Source: Campylobacter sputorum subsp. sputorum (lineage in GTDB: Bacteria > Campylobacterota > Campylobacteria > Campylobacterales > Campylobacteraceae). From it: a DNA stretch of 64,000 nucleotides. Below the pieces are notes generated by a model that saw only the letters and a list, made by a program, of their open reading frames with translations, did not search any database and was not told where the DNA came from. Positions 19,025-28,148 of the stretch are shown in pieces. The stretch lies in contig NZ_CP043427.1 in NCBI RefSeq assembly GCF_008245005.1, forward strand, positions 992,001 through 1,056,000, written 5' to 3'. The first letter of the stretch is position 1. The number at the start of each line of letters is the position of its first letter. The translations under genes and the position numbers were made by a program.

Positions 19025-20265
19025 TTTAATGCCTGATATGCGATATCTTTTCTAAATTTTGCACCTTTAAATTTGACATTTTGGCAAAGCATATAAGCTT
19101 TTTCCTGTGCTTCTTTTATGTTATCTCCACTGCCAACACAAACCAAAACCCTACCACCATTTGCATATAGTTTTTTATCTTCCAAACTAACTCCAGCATA
19201 ACAAATATGTGTGTCATTTGGTATATTTTCTACACTAATTTCTTGTTTTGGCGAAGAAGCAAAAGGATAATTTTCACTAGCCATTACAACGCCAACGCTA
19301 AATTTATTATAAAGCTCTATATTAGTTAATTTACCCAAACTTGCATCTTTTAAAATACCAGCCAAATCGCCTTTTATTAGCGGCATCAAAACTTCACATT
19401 CTGGATCACCAAAACGAACATTGTATTCAAGCACATATGGTTCATTATTAACAATCATAAGACCTACAAACAAAACACCGCAAAATGGTGCATTTTCTTG
19501 TATCATACCATCAAGCGTAACTCTTACTATCTCGTTTTCAACTCTTTTTAAAAGATTATCATTGGCTAGTGGGCTTGGTGCATAAGCACCCATTCCGCCG
19601 GTATTTGGACCCATATCTCCATCATTAAGTTTTTTATGATCTTGTGCAAAAGGCAAACTTACAAAGTTTTTACCATCACAAATAGCAAAAAAACTAAGCT
19701 CATATCCGTCTAAAAACTCTTCTATAACTACATTTTTTCCAGCTTCTCCAAAGCTTTTTCCACTAAGCATATCAAGAGCTTCTTTTTTTGCCTCATCGTG
19801 AGAATTTGCTATGATAACGCCTTTTCCAGCACAAAGTCCATCAGCTTTTACAACAACTTTATCACCCAAAGTATCTATAAACTTACAAATTTCATCTTTA
19901 TCGTTTGAGCTTAAAAATCTAGCTGTTTTAATGTTATATTTCTTAAGGAAATTTTTCATATAAACTTTGCTACCTTCAAGTTTTGCAGCATTTTTACTTG
20001 GACCAAATATAACTAAATTTCTTTTTTTAAATACATCCACAATACCATTTGTAAGGGGATCTTCTGGACCAACGATTGTTAAATCTATCTTGTTTTGCTC
20101 ACAAAAATCAGCCAACTTTTCAAAATCTTTTATATCTAAATTTGTTCCTAGGTTATTTGTAGCACCATTTCCAGGTGCGAAGAAGAGTGAGTTATCTTTG
20201 TTTTCAAGAAGTTTTATAGCAATGGCGTATTCTCTGCCACCACTTCCAATTATCAAAATTTTCAA
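19021..20265 (-). CDS. purD: Phosphoribosylamine--glycine ligase
   Basis: PurD joins phosphoribosylamine and glycine in the second step of de novo purine synthesis. It is an ATP-grasp enzyme of 414 residues, the usual size. Motifs are N-terminal [13 protein letters not shown], the [17 protein letters not shown]-grasp segment, [14 protein letters not shown] and the [14 protein letters not shown] metal-binding block. I chose the TTG at 20265, preceded by GGAGAC five bases upstream. An in-frame ATG at 20292 would add nine residues unlike the family and lies within the closing stem of the upstream RNA. It is the first protein gene of the purD-RDD-lptD-PRTase-pnp chain. Confidence 0.94.
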   Translation of the reverse strand: MKILIIGSGGREYAIAIKLLENKDNSLFFAPGNGATNNLGTNLDIKDFEKLADFCEQNKIDLTIVGPEDPLTNGIVDVFKKRNLVIFGPSKNAAKLEGSKVYMKNFLKKYNIKTARFLSSNDKDEICKFIDTLGDKVVVKADGLCAGKGVIIANSHDEAKKEALDMLSGKSFGEAGKNVVIEEFLDGYELSFFAICDGKNFVSLPFAQDHKKLNDGDMGPNTGGMGAYAPSPLANDNLLKRVENEIVRVTLDGMIQENAPFCGVLFVGLMIVNNEPYVLEYNVRFGDPECEVLMPLIKGDLAGILKDASLGKLTNIELYNKFSVGVVMASENYPFASSPKQEISVENIPNDTHICYAGVSLEDKKLYANGGRVLVCVGSGDNIKEAQEKAYMLCQNVKFKGAKFRKDIAYQALK

Positions 20266-20284
20266 ATATTGTCTCCAAAATAAA

Positions 20285-20470
20285 ATACCCAAACGAGCGT
20301 TGTTATAAATGGTCGGCCCTAAAAAGCCAAACTTGCAACTAGACTAGTTCTACAGGTTGCAATCTCTTACTTTCAAAAAAGCTCAAACAAAACCACATCA
20401 CACGAACTAAGTACATCATCGCCATACTTATGTGTTGGACCCTCAAAAATACTGACGCTTCGTTCAGGCG
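20285..20470 (-). ncRNA. ssrS: Probable 6S RNA upstream of purD
   Basis: The gap before purD holds no ORF but reads as one closed RNA of about 186 nt, the size of 6S RNA. The 5' arm CCTGAACGAAGCGT (20468-20455) pairs with the 3' arm ACGCTCGTTTGGG (20300-20288) in 13 pairs with one bulged A. Inside are an imperfect long hairpin (CACATAAGTA with TACTTAGTTCGTGTG) and a 7-bp stem, TTGCAAC/GTTGCAA. It begins about seven bases after a TATAAT box. 6S RNA forms such a long hairpin with an open central bubble and binds sigma-70 RNA polymerase. In several bacteria it sits beside a purine or folate gene, and I recall it upstream of purD in epsilonproteobacteria. A purine-responsive leader is the main alternative. 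Confidence 0.7.
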
Positions 20471-20475
20471 ATTAA

Positions 20476-20481
20476 ATTATA
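20476..20481 (-). promoter_or_regulatory. -10 box of the 6S-like RNA (and probably of the purD operon)
   Basis: A perfect TATAAT on the minus strand, placing transcription start near 20470-20469, immediately before the closing stem of the RNA. No other strong promoter is seen before purD, so the operon may be transcribed through this RNA. Confidence 0.65.
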
Positions 20482-20529
20482 ACAAAACAATACTTAAATT
20501 TACAGCCAATGTGTATATAAATTTAGAAT

Positions 20530-21165
20530 TTACGCTAAATTTTTTGCAATTTCTATACAATTTTCTATGCTTTGCGTTTTACTAACAATGATATTTGGGA
20601 AATTTTTCAGACTTATTGCTGTTTTTTTGCCTATTGCTATGATTTTATAACTAAGATCTAGTTCAAAATTTCTTAAAAACCCATCAACATTAGACGGGGA
20701 TGTAAAAATAATAATGCTGTTTTTAGGCGGTTTTAACTCGTTTGGTAAATTTAAAAAAACATTTTCGTAGGCTATTATTTCTATTAAATTTACACCGCCA
20801 TTTTTCAAAATTCCAAAAACATCAGATACAACTTCTTTTGCTTTTAAAAAAAGAGTTTTTTTACTTTTTAAAAGCCGTGCGATTTCATTTGCAAACTCAT
20901 TTCCGTGAGCATTTTTGGCTGTATAAATTTTAGTAAATCCAAAATTTAACGCCTCTTTTGTGGTACCTTCGCCTATACTAAAAACTTCTAAATTTGCTAA
21001 ATTTATTAAGTTAAATTTAAGGGCTTTAACTGAGTTTTTAGAAGTTAAAACTAGCGCGTCAAATTTACTTAAATCTACACTAAATTTATGAAATTTTATC
21101 TCACAAACTTGCAAATGTTTAACACTATTATCATTAAATTTTGTATGAGAAACTAGATATATCAT
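20530..21165 (-). CDS. hemD: Uroporphyrinogen-III synthase
   Basis: HemD cyclises hydroxymethylbilane with inversion of ring D to make uroporphyrinogen III for haem. The family is poorly conserved in sequence. The 211-residue length, the VLTSKNSVKALKF segment (the TS-x-N-x-V motif) and the late IIIFTSPSNVDGFLR followed by IIAIGKKTAISLK (usual pattern: TSxxxVxxF ... IGxxTA) support it. It lies upstream of the 6S-like RNA on the same strand and has its own AT-rich leader. Confidence 0.85.
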   Translation of the reverse strand: MIYLVSHTKFNDNSVKHLQVCEIKFHKFSVDLSKFDALVLTSKNSVKALKFNLINLANLEVFSIGEGTTKEALNFGFTKIYTAKNAHGNEFANEIARLLKSKKTLFLKAKEVVSDVFGILKNGGVNLIEIIAYENVFLNLPNELKPPKNSIIIFTSPSNVDGFLRNFELDLSYKIIAIGKKTAISLKNFPNIIVSKTQSIENCIEIAKNLA

Positions 21166-21219
21166 TTTACTACTTCATTTATAAATTTCATCAATTAAAA
21201 ACCAAGTTTTATAATAAAA

Positions 21220-21759
21220 TCAAAATTCTTTTATACCGTTTGGTATGATTACATTTTTTATCAAATTATCTTCTTCTTTTATTCTTATGTATATAATTAT
21301 AAGATAAATTGGAGCTAAAATAATAAACGATACACTAGCATGACAAAGCATTGAAAGTCCTACAAGTTCTGGAAAAATATTTAGATAATAGTTTGGATGC
21401 TTTATTGTTCTAAAAAGAAAATGTGGATTATATTTGTGATTTTTAGCTATCATCAGCTTAACTGTCCAAATATCTTTTAATAAATAATTTACTATATAAT
21501 ACAACATAAAAAATGCAAATAGTAGTAATCCCAAACCAATACAACTAACTATATCTAATTTTACCTCTCTTACAATAGCTTCAAATAAACAAAAAAGATA
21601 AAACATAACATGAACTATGGTTATGGCTTTTGTATTATTTACACCATACTCTTTTCCACCATTTTCCAAAATATTTTTCTCATTTTTCTTAGAAATTTTT
21701 AAAAAATATAGCCTTAAAATAAAAACACAAAAAACCAAAATAAAAATTAAATAATCCAA
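21220..21759 (-). CDS. ICMT-like membrane methyltransferase family protein
   Basis: This 179-residue protein has four or five hydrophobic segments and the motif FRTIKHPNYYLNIFPELVG, resembling the RHPxY...EE signature of the isoprenylcysteine carboxyl methyltransferase/phospholipid methyltransferase fold. A short acidic tail, RIKEEDNLI, matches the end of the SAM-binding region. Bacterial members methylate small lipophilic or phenolic substrates; the substrate here is unknown. It lies 54 bp upstream of hemD on the same strand. Confidence 0.75.
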   Translation of the reverse strand: MDYLIFILVFCVFILRLYFLKISKKNEKNILENGGKEYGVNNTKAITIVHVMFYLFCLFEAIVREVKLDIVSCIGLGLLLFAFFMLYYIVNYLLKDIWTVKLMIAKNHKYNPHFLFRTIKHPNYYLNIFPELVGLSMLCHASVSFIILAPIYLIIIYIRIKEEDNLIKNVIIPNGIKEF

Positions 21760-21929
21760 AAAACCACCTTATAATAAAATAAAAGCACTATTTTATCAAG
21801 TTTATTAAATATCGTCAATTAAATATATATCCAACTTAACATAATTCTTTATTAAATTTTTTAAAACATTGTGATATGAAATGATTATTTTTTAAGTCGT
21901 AAATAATATTTTAAAAATTTATACGGGTT

Positions 21930-24057
21930 TTATTGTTTTTTCAAAAATCTTCTTAAGTGACTTGCAGTAAAAGAATCTTGACATTTAATAAAATCAATTG
22001 GATATCCTTGGAATAATAAATTTCCTCCCATTTTTCCTCCTTTTAGACCAAGATCGATAATCCAATCTGCTTGAGCAATAACAGATAAATTATGCTCTAT
22101 AATTATTACTGTATTTCCTTTTCTTGCTAATTCACGAATAAGTATCAATAAATTACTAATGTCGGCTTCATGTAACTCTGTTGTAGGTTCATCTAAAATA
22201 ATAATTCTTGATGTATGATTTAATAGCATTTGTGATATCTTTAATCTTTGAAGTTCACCACCAGAATATGAGTCAAGCGTTTGTCCAAGTTTTATATAGG
22301 ATAAATTAGCTTTAATAACGCTTTGTAATGCGTGTTTTATCAAGTCGTTATCAAAAAATACCTCTTTGGCTTCTTGGGCAGTTAGATCAAATATTTCGCT
22401 TATATTTTTACCTCTATATAGGTATGACAGTGCTTTGTCATTAAATCTCTTTCCTTGGCATTTTTCGCAAATTTCTTCAAAATCTCCAAGATAAGCTAAA
22501 TCAAGCTTCGCAACACCTTTTCCTTTACATAAAGGACAAGCTCCTTTTCCCATCATAGAAAAGAGTGATATATCAACATGATTTTCTTTACTAAAAACTT
22601 TTTTAATTTCATCATAAATTTTTAAATAAGTAGCAATATTAGAGCGACTAGAAGCTTGTGGCATACTTTGATCTAAAATTGTTGATTTTGGATAGCTATT
22701 TACAAAAACTTCTCTTATTAATGTGCTTTTTCCAGATCCCGCAACTCCTGTTACTGCTGTAATGGCATTTTGTGGAATTTTTACAGAGATATTTTTTAAA
22801 TTATGCTTTGATACATTGACAAGTTCATAATATTTTAAGAACTGCTTCTTTTCTTGTATTATAGAATGTTTTTTAAAATGCTTTAGCTGTAACTGTATTT
22901 GACCTTAACAAATCTTTAAATTAGCCTTGAAAAGTCACTTTACCGCCGTGAGTCCCAGCTCCTTCGCCAAAGTTAATTACTTCATCGCATACCCTAATCA
23001 TGTCTAAATCATGATCAATAAACAAAACCGTATTGCCCTTATTTTTTATTTCTTTAAAAATATTAGTAATATCTTTAATATCTTGGGGGTAAAGACCTAC
23101 GCTTGGTTCATCAAATATATAAAGCACATCCGATAAAGCACTGTTTAAATACTTAACCATTTTAATTCTTTGAGCTTCACCACCTGATAAAGTGCTTGTT
23201 GGTTGATTTAATTTTAGGTAGTCTAGCCCCACAAGAGATAAACCCCTCAATTTTGTTTTTAATTCATTAATGACAATGGATACACTTTCGTCATCAATGC
23301 TATCTAAAAAATGATATAAATCATTTTTGTATTTTGCATTTTCCACATTGACAAAGGCATTCGTAATTCTTGGAATTACTCCAAGATATTTTGCCGTTTT
23401 ATGCCAGTTTTTCGTAGGATTTTCAGGTTTGATTTCAGGTGAATATAAAAGTAAATCTAGTTCATTTTTCGTATAGTCTCTTATTATCTTATCATTATCA
23501 AAAAATCCAGATTCTGTATATCCTGTTAATCTCCAACCACCATTTTGAAATGTTGGAAACTCTATTGCACTATCATTTAATGACTTATTAAAGTCAATTA
23601 ATTTTTTGACATCTATAGACTTTAAAACTCCTAATCCTTGACAATTCTTGCACATCCCCTGAGGATTATTAAATGAATACTTCATAGAGTAACCGATAAA
23701 AGGCTTAACAATCCTTGAATACAAAAGTCTTAAATCTGAATATATGTCTGTAACTGTCCCTACTGTTGATCTTGAATTACCTTGTAATCTTTTTTGATTA
23801 ATAACCAAAGAAACAGGAAGATTAGAAATTAAATCAACTATAGGGTTTTTATATTTAGGCAATAAATTTTGAATATAAGTGGAATAAGTTTCGTTTAATA
23901 ATCTCTGTGATTCACTTGCAATCGTATCAAATACAAAAGAAGATTTTCCAGATCCAGAAATACCTGTAACTGCAATTATTTTATATTTTGGGACTTTTAC
24001 CGAAATATGCTTGAGATTATTTGTGGCTGCATTTTTTATAACTATAAAATTATTCAT
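21930..24057 (-). pseudogene. UvrA-like tandem ABC ATPase (short UvrA paralog), broken by a stop and a frameshift
   Basis: The two open pieces (22921-24057 and 21930-22664) are the halves of one UvrA-like protein of about 710 residues. The first has Walker A GISGSGKSS, a CKNC motif, the signature LSGGEAQRIKM and Walker B LYIFDEPSVGLYPQD. A TAA at 22921-22923 ends it after GGKVTFQG. Past that stop the same frame reads FKDLLRSNTVTAKA, then must shift near 22880 to continue through FLKYYELVNVSKHNLK and TGVAGSGKSTLIREV into the second half. That half has two CxxC pairs (CPLC, CEKC), SGGELQRLKIS and ILDEPTTELHEAD. It is shorter than housekeeping UvrA and resembles the UvrA paralogs found beside MarR regulators, sometimes linked to drug tolerance. 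Confidence 0.85.
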
Positions 24058-24479
24058 CTGTTTTTATCCTAGCCATACGCAATTTGCCTGATAGTTTATT
24101 TGATAAATAGGCAAACGCTTCTTGCTCTTCTTTAGAAAAAATTTTTAATGCTGTTTGATGAAGTGTGGTATGCTTAGCCGAAATATCATCTAGTAAAACT
24201 TTACCTTCTTTAGTAATAGAAGTATATAATTCTCTTCCATCAAATTTATTTGGAAATTGTTGTATATATCCTTTAGCTTTCAACCCTTTTAATGCTTTTG
24301 AAATTTTAGTTCGCGATATTCCAAGTAAAATACTTAAATTTGATGGTAAAATCTCCCCTTTATTTTTTTAATTGATATAAAATATCATATTGCAACCAAG
24401 TAATTTGTTTAGGATTTACTAAATTTTTTTCCGCAACCATTTCACATTGCAAATCTACAAGAGATGTTTTTAAATCCAT
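24050..24479 (-). pseudogene. MarR-family regulator, frameshifted at an A7 tract
   Basis: The gene should start at the ATG at 24479 (AAAGGAAAATA upstream) and read MDLKTSLVDLQCEMVAEK through ITWLQYDILYQLK. There an A7 tract (24369-24363 on the minus strand) throws it into a stop. Dropping one A continues the frame into NKGEILPSNLSILLG and the winged helix ISRTKISKALKGLKAKGYI, ending LRMARIKTDE at 24050. The reconstructed protein is about 143 residues, normal for MarR. Its end overlaps the UvrA-like gene by 8 bp, so the two form an operon that the regulator probably controls. Confidence 0.85.
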
Positions 24480-24797
24480 TATTTTCCTTTAAAATATAAT
24501 TTCTATATAGAAATTATATCAAAATAAAAATCATTTTAGAATCTTTGCAAGTTTAAAATAATCTTATTTAATGTTATAATTTATTATTAAAAATTTTTGC
24601 TATATACATTTATTAGATATTGCAAAGTAGTATTTATTAATATACATCAAACTAAAAAAGAGTAAATTTTATGAATTTTTAACTAATTCTCTAATCTTTT
24701 GCTTCTTAGCTTTAATTCTAAAAAATACAATTATTTAAAAGTATCAATCAAAATTTACTCAATAATCAATCAAATCATTATTTTTTTAGTTTTTATA
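24480..24797. other. AT-rich gap without recognisable genes
   Basis: About 320 bases upstream of the marR-like gene hold no credible ORF. The only structure seen is a widely spaced 11-bp inverted repeat, GAGTAAATTTT at 24660-24670 and AAAATTTACTC at 24750-24760. Promoter elements for the marR-like operon should lie at its left edge. Confidence 0.6.
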
Positions 24798-24810
24798 GCA
24801 AACACAACAC

Positions 24811-24870
24811 TCACAAAAAAATCGTTTATAAGGCTTTAGAGGCTGTTTTTACTACCCCCTCCCACACTCG
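24811..24870 (+). repeat. Left imperfect direct repeat of the guaA island (attachment-site candidate)
   Basis: This stretch matches 29651-29709 at the 3' end of guaA in the same orientation. Both begin TCACAAAA, share TTATAAGGCTTTAGAG, then CTGTTTTT, and end in a CTCCCAC-type block that in the right copy is the last codons of guaA. Differences are scattered (for example GAGGCTG against GAGCCTG, ACTACCCCCTCCCACACTCG against AACTACTCCCACTCAATCG). Weaker similarity extends about 15 bases further left. It probably marks the far end of DNA inserted at guaA. Confidence 0.7.
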
Positions 24871-24970
24871 ATATGTCCATTGATATCGTTTCGTATAAAT
24901 AGCATAAAATCAATGTTTTTATTATAAAATTTAGCCTTATTATATAATTTATTTCTGTTTATCCGATTTT

Positions 24971-24990
24971 TTGCAAGCATATTGCAAGCA
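24971..24990 (+). repeat. Paired 9-bp direct repeats near the left end of the island
   Basis: TTGCAAGCA occurs at 24971-24979 and again at 24982-24990, starts 11 bp apart. The same pair with the same spacing occurs near the other end at 29625-29633 and 29636-29644 (second copy TCGCAAGCA). About one helical turn of spacing and placement inside both ends suggest arm-type binding sites for an integrase or excisionase; this is inference. Confidence 0.5.
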
Positions 24991-25011
24991 CGGAACATTA
25001 AACTAAATAAA

Positions 25012-27336
25012 TTAATCTGCCAATTCTTTTTCCACTTTTTCAACCATTGCATTATAATGTCTTTCATCTAGCTCTTTTACCATTTTTAAAATATCATTTA
25101 TTACTGTTTGACTACTAGCATCTAAAACTTCAGTATCTAATCCTTCAAGAACATTAATCTTTTTTTCATGAGAATATATGTTTATAAATTTATATATTCT
25201 TTCTCTAATTATATCATTATCTTGTCCTGGCAAAGCAGCATTTAGTAGTGACATTAAATCTGCTCGTTGCTTTGGAAATTTAAAACTCAAAAATGATTCA
25301 ACAAGTTTTCTTGCAACATTCCCACAAAAAATCATTTCTTGTTTCGATAAAGTTTTATCTTTCAAAGAATATACCGTATTGAAAATATAGTCATATTCAG
25401 TCGCTTGTTTTAGACCTTCACCACCATCATTTAAAAAAGCAAATCTCACTCCATTTTCAAATTTATTTTCAATTCTATATATACTGTAATTAGGACATTT
25501 TTTATCATCAACTTTAATATGTTTTCTATCAAACCATCTAAATACTAGTGAAAAGAAATTATAATTATGTGTCAATACAAATAATTGTTTTGCTTTATCA
25601 CATTCAGACTTCATGTATGCATATGCAGAAAAAAGTTTATTTGAATCAAAACTAGAGATTGGATCATCAATTACAAGAATAGTATCTTCTATTTTTTGCC
25701 CATTTTCCTTAATTTTTGTTATGAAATAAATAAATGCTATCGCCGTTTTTTCTCCTTCACTTAAGTTCTTTGCTTCCTCTCTACCATTTCTATAGATTTT
25801 ATATCCTTTTTCATCTTTATCAAATTCTATAGTTATCTCTCCATAGCCCAGAAATTTTTCAAGCTTTTTATTAAATTCCTCAGCTCCTAAAGTTTCATTG
25901 GATAGCTTATTTTCTAGTGCTGCATATTTTGTTTTCTTTTTATCGCACGATTCTTTTATTTTTTCCAAACTATCCTTAAACTGTTGTAGTTTCACTTTTT
26001 TGTCATTATACTGCAACTGTTCAATTTGTTCTTGAATATAATGTCGTTCAATACGCTTTTTAGCGTCTCTTATAACGGCATCGAAATTAGCTACTTTCTC
26101 ATTATGTATGTCAATATATGCCTTTATTTTATTTATTACCAAATTCAATTCATTAAAAGAATTAATTAATTTATCTACTTCAAATGTATTCCCAAGTTTT
26201 TCAAAAGGCTTTTTCTGTTTTTCTTTTAAGACTTCAATATAAACTTCTATCTCTTTGTTGGCTAATTGTGAAATCTTCCTAAACTGAGAATTTTGCTCTT
26301 TCACTTGCTCTAATAATTCATCATAAAAATCATTTTCATCTATTAAAAATATATCTGCATTAATTTTTAAGGACTCCCAACTATATATAGATAAGGCAAT
26401 CTCTGAGTTTAACTTGCTTAATGCATTGCTAAAATGAGCATCTAGCTTTTCTATTCTTTCATTACTAATACTAGAACCACAAAACGCACATATTTTTCTA
26501 TGTTCGGTTTTATGTAAATTTAAACCATTTTCGACCCAAGCTGATAACTGAGAATTATTTTTTAATTCTTCTATTACTCTTGAAGTTACAGTTCTATCAA
26601 TTAATTCACTAGTTTTTTGAATTTCCTTTCGAATATTATCTATATTTAAAATCTCTATCTTCTTTGTAATAGCATCTTTTTTTATTGGTCTTGCTTTTTT
26701 GATTACACTATCTAACTCATCATTTCTAATTAAATCATTCTTAGATATAGGGTTATTTTGATCTTCAATTAGTGATAAAACTTTTCTTTTATCATAATTC
26801 ATATAATAACTATCTGTCGTATCTAATAATTGAAAATTATTTTTTACATTTTTACCAATATTAGTTAAGATTTTCTGTAATTCTTTTTCTTTATCTTGTA
26901 ATTCTTTTTCTTTATTTTCAATTTCCTTTAATATCCCTACAGCACTTCCATCTCCATATAATTCATTTTTTAATAAATTATATGACTCCATTTCCTTAAT
27001 ATTTTTTTCGTCTAACAACAATATACTTTTTAAAATTCCATTCCAATCAATATTTTCATTTATAAAGTCATCGTTAAATACTTTTATAGATTCAGTTGAT
27101 ATAGGAAACTGATTTTCAGCGTATACTGTACCATCTATACAAATCGAAATTTTAAAGCCATTATATATTTCAGCAATATTCTTTCCATTTAACGAATTAA
27201 ACAATCTCGATAATGTGCTTTTACCTGAACCATTCCATCCGTATATTAGATTATATCGTTTAAATTCATTAATTTTAGAAGAATTGAAATTTTTATATAT
27301 TCCCAAATTTTCTATTTTTTCAATCTTTGTAATCAT
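25012..27336 (-). CDS. RloC/PrrC-like AAA ATPase with zinc-hook CxxC and candidate HEPN nuclease motif
   Basis: This 774-residue SMC/Rad50-like ATPase is of the AAA_13 type. Walker A is GWNGSGKST (33-41), the signature LSEGEK (525-530) and Walker B ILVIDDPISSFD (553-564), followed by the H-loop VLTHNYNFF. Between them are long coiled coils (about 130-480) with ICAFCGSS (C283, C286), like the zinc hook of RloC. The C-terminal region has RKLVE (R676, E680) and INIYSHEKK (H723), resembling the Arg-Glu-His set of PrrC/RloC anticodon nucleases. Those proteins cut a tRNA anticodon after DNA damage or phage attack and block translation. Nuclease activity is inferred. It lies downstream of the AlwI-like gene, same strand, in the guaA island. 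No disruption is seen. Confidence 0.75.
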   Translation of the reverse strand: MITKIEKIENLGIYKNFNSSKINEFKRYNLIYGWNGSGKSTLSRLFNSLNGKNIAEIYNGFKISICIDGTVYAENQFPISTESIKVFNDDFINENIDWNGILKSILLLDEKNIKEMESYNLLKNELYGDGSAVGILKEIENKEKELQDKEKELQKILTNIGKNVKNNFQLLDTTDSYYMNYDKRKVLSLIEDQNNPISKNDLIRNDELDSVIKKARPIKKDAITKKIEILNIDNIRKEIQKTSELIDRTVTSRVIEELKNNSQLSAWVENGLNLHKTEHRKICAFCGSSISNERIEKLDAHFSNALSKLNSEIALSIYSWESLKINADIFLIDENDFYDELLEQVKEQNSQFRKISQLANKEIEVYIEVLKEKQKKPFEKLGNTFEVDKLINSFNELNLVINKIKAYIDIHNEKVANFDAVIRDAKKRIERHYIQEQIEQLQYNDKKVKLQQFKDSLEKIKESCDKKKTKYAALENKLSNETLGAEEFNKKLEKFLGYGEITIEFDKDEKGYKIYRNGREEAKNLSEGEKTAIAFIYFITKIKENGQKIEDTILVIDDPISSFDSNKLFSAYAYMKSECDKAKQLFVLTHNYNFFSLVFRWFDRKHIKVDDKKCPNYSIYRIENKFENGVRFAFLNDGGEGLKQATEYDYIFNTVYSLKDKTLSKQEMIFCGNVARKLVESFLSFKFPKQRADLMSLLNAALPGQDNDIIRERIYKFINIYSHEKKINVLEGLDTEVLDASSQTVINDILKMVKELDERHYNAMVEKVEKELAD

Positions 27337-27361
27337 AATATCTCCTTCTCCATTATATCCA

Positions 27362-28078
27362 CTATGCTTTATACTCCCCAGTAGCCTCTTTTATCATCCC
27401 ATCATGCCAATCTACAGTCTCTAATGGCATTTCATGGTATTTATCAAATACTTCATACAGATACTTGTACTTAACTTTATTTTCAATTATCTTCTTAAGA
27501 GAATCTGTATCTATTGAAATAATCTTCATACCTGTGATAGTTTCTTCATCTTTGGTATATGGTATTATCTTTCTATACCTAAAATCTGAAATCACATTTT
27601 TATCTAAATGTGTACTAACAAATAAGCTATAATCAAACGGATTATTATATCTTATCCTATAATCACCTAAATGTCTTGAAACAGGTTCCATTTCCATTCT
27701 TCTTTGATTATTTCCATCTGCAAGGGTTGCTTCAAGCAATAATGAATGTTTTGGATAAGAGGTACACGCTTCATATTCATATATAATGTCTGCATAACCT
27801 CCGGCCGCATGTGTCTTAGCCAATAAATTAGCTTCTAACGATAACTTCATGAAGTCCAAAATATTACCCTGTCTTTCACTTACTTTATACCATATTATTC
27901 CCAAAATATATTCAAAGATAGTTGGTATTGTAGCCTCATCTGTAACAAGTTCTTCAATCCTTTTATCATCTCGTGTTTCAAAACAATTTAGTAACTCTAT
28001 AAGCACAGAATCATTAAATTTCTTATCGATCAAAGTATTAAACCTTGTTTTGTATGGATTTGTTTTACTCCTTGCCAA
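27362..28078 (-). CDS. AlwI/BstNBI-family type IIS restriction enzyme, C-terminal catalytic half only
   Basis: The 238-residue product carries the catalytic block of the AlwI/N.BstNBI/MlyI family: KTHAAGGYADIIYEYEA, then LLLEATLADG and RRMEMEPVSRHLG. As I remember N.BstNBI, it has THAAG, GEVTTS and KMESEPVTRHY at the same spacing. Conserved acidic residues (D of GGYAD, E of LLEAT, E of MEMEP) are present. Family members are about 550-600 residues with the DNA-recognition domain at the N-terminus; here that half is absent. The open frame begins at a TTG (28078) inside remnants of an integrase gene, so a deletion probably fused the two. Whether it is translated is uncertain. No cognate methyltransferase lies nearby. 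Confidence 0.75.
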   Translation of the reverse strand: MARSKTNPYKTRFNTLIDKKFNDSVLIELLNCFETRDDKRIEELVTDEATIPTIFEYILGIIWYKVSERQGNILDFMKLSLEANLLAKTHAAGGYADIIYEYEACTSYPKHSLLLEATLADGNNQRRMEMEPVSRHLGDYRIRYNNPFDYSLFVSTHLDKNVISDFRYRKIIPYTKDEETITGMKIISIDTDSLKKIIENKVKYKYLYEVFDKYHEMPLETVDWHDGMIKEATGEYKA

Positions 28079-28137
28079 TCAACATACCTCAAATAAATTT
28101 TCCAGGTACCTCTTTCTTTATCCTTGCTTGCTGACAC
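28030..28137 (-). pseudogene. N-terminal remnant of a Tn916-type tyrosine integrase
   Basis: From a GTG at 28137, with AGGAGGTG in front, a short frame reads SASKDKERGTWKIYLRYVDW and QGVKQIHTKQG, then stops. This is the AP2-like arm-binding domain that begins Tn916-family integrases (typical pattern: GTWxxxxRYxDWxGxxxxKxKRGF). The core-binding and catalytic domains are missing; the sequence runs into the AlwI-like gene. It shows that the island once carried its own integrase. Confidence 0.7.
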
Positions 28138-28148
28138 AGTACCACCTC

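Noticed and set aside
20266-20292. ATG start for PurD at 20292
   Set aside because: It lies in the 3' closing stem of the 6S-like RNA and adds residues absent from the family; TTG at 20265 follows GGAGAC.
24660-24760. 11-bp inverted repeat GAGTAAATTTT / AAAATTTACTC, possibly an insertion-sequence end pair
   Set aside because: The 79 bases between hold no ORF, there is no target duplication visible, and A/T-rich repeats of this length can arise by chance here.
24852-25067. Minus-strand 71-residue open frame next to the left island repeat
   Set aside because: It overlaps the end of the RloC-like gene in another frame, has low-complexity Lys/Asn composition and no recognisable integrase motif.
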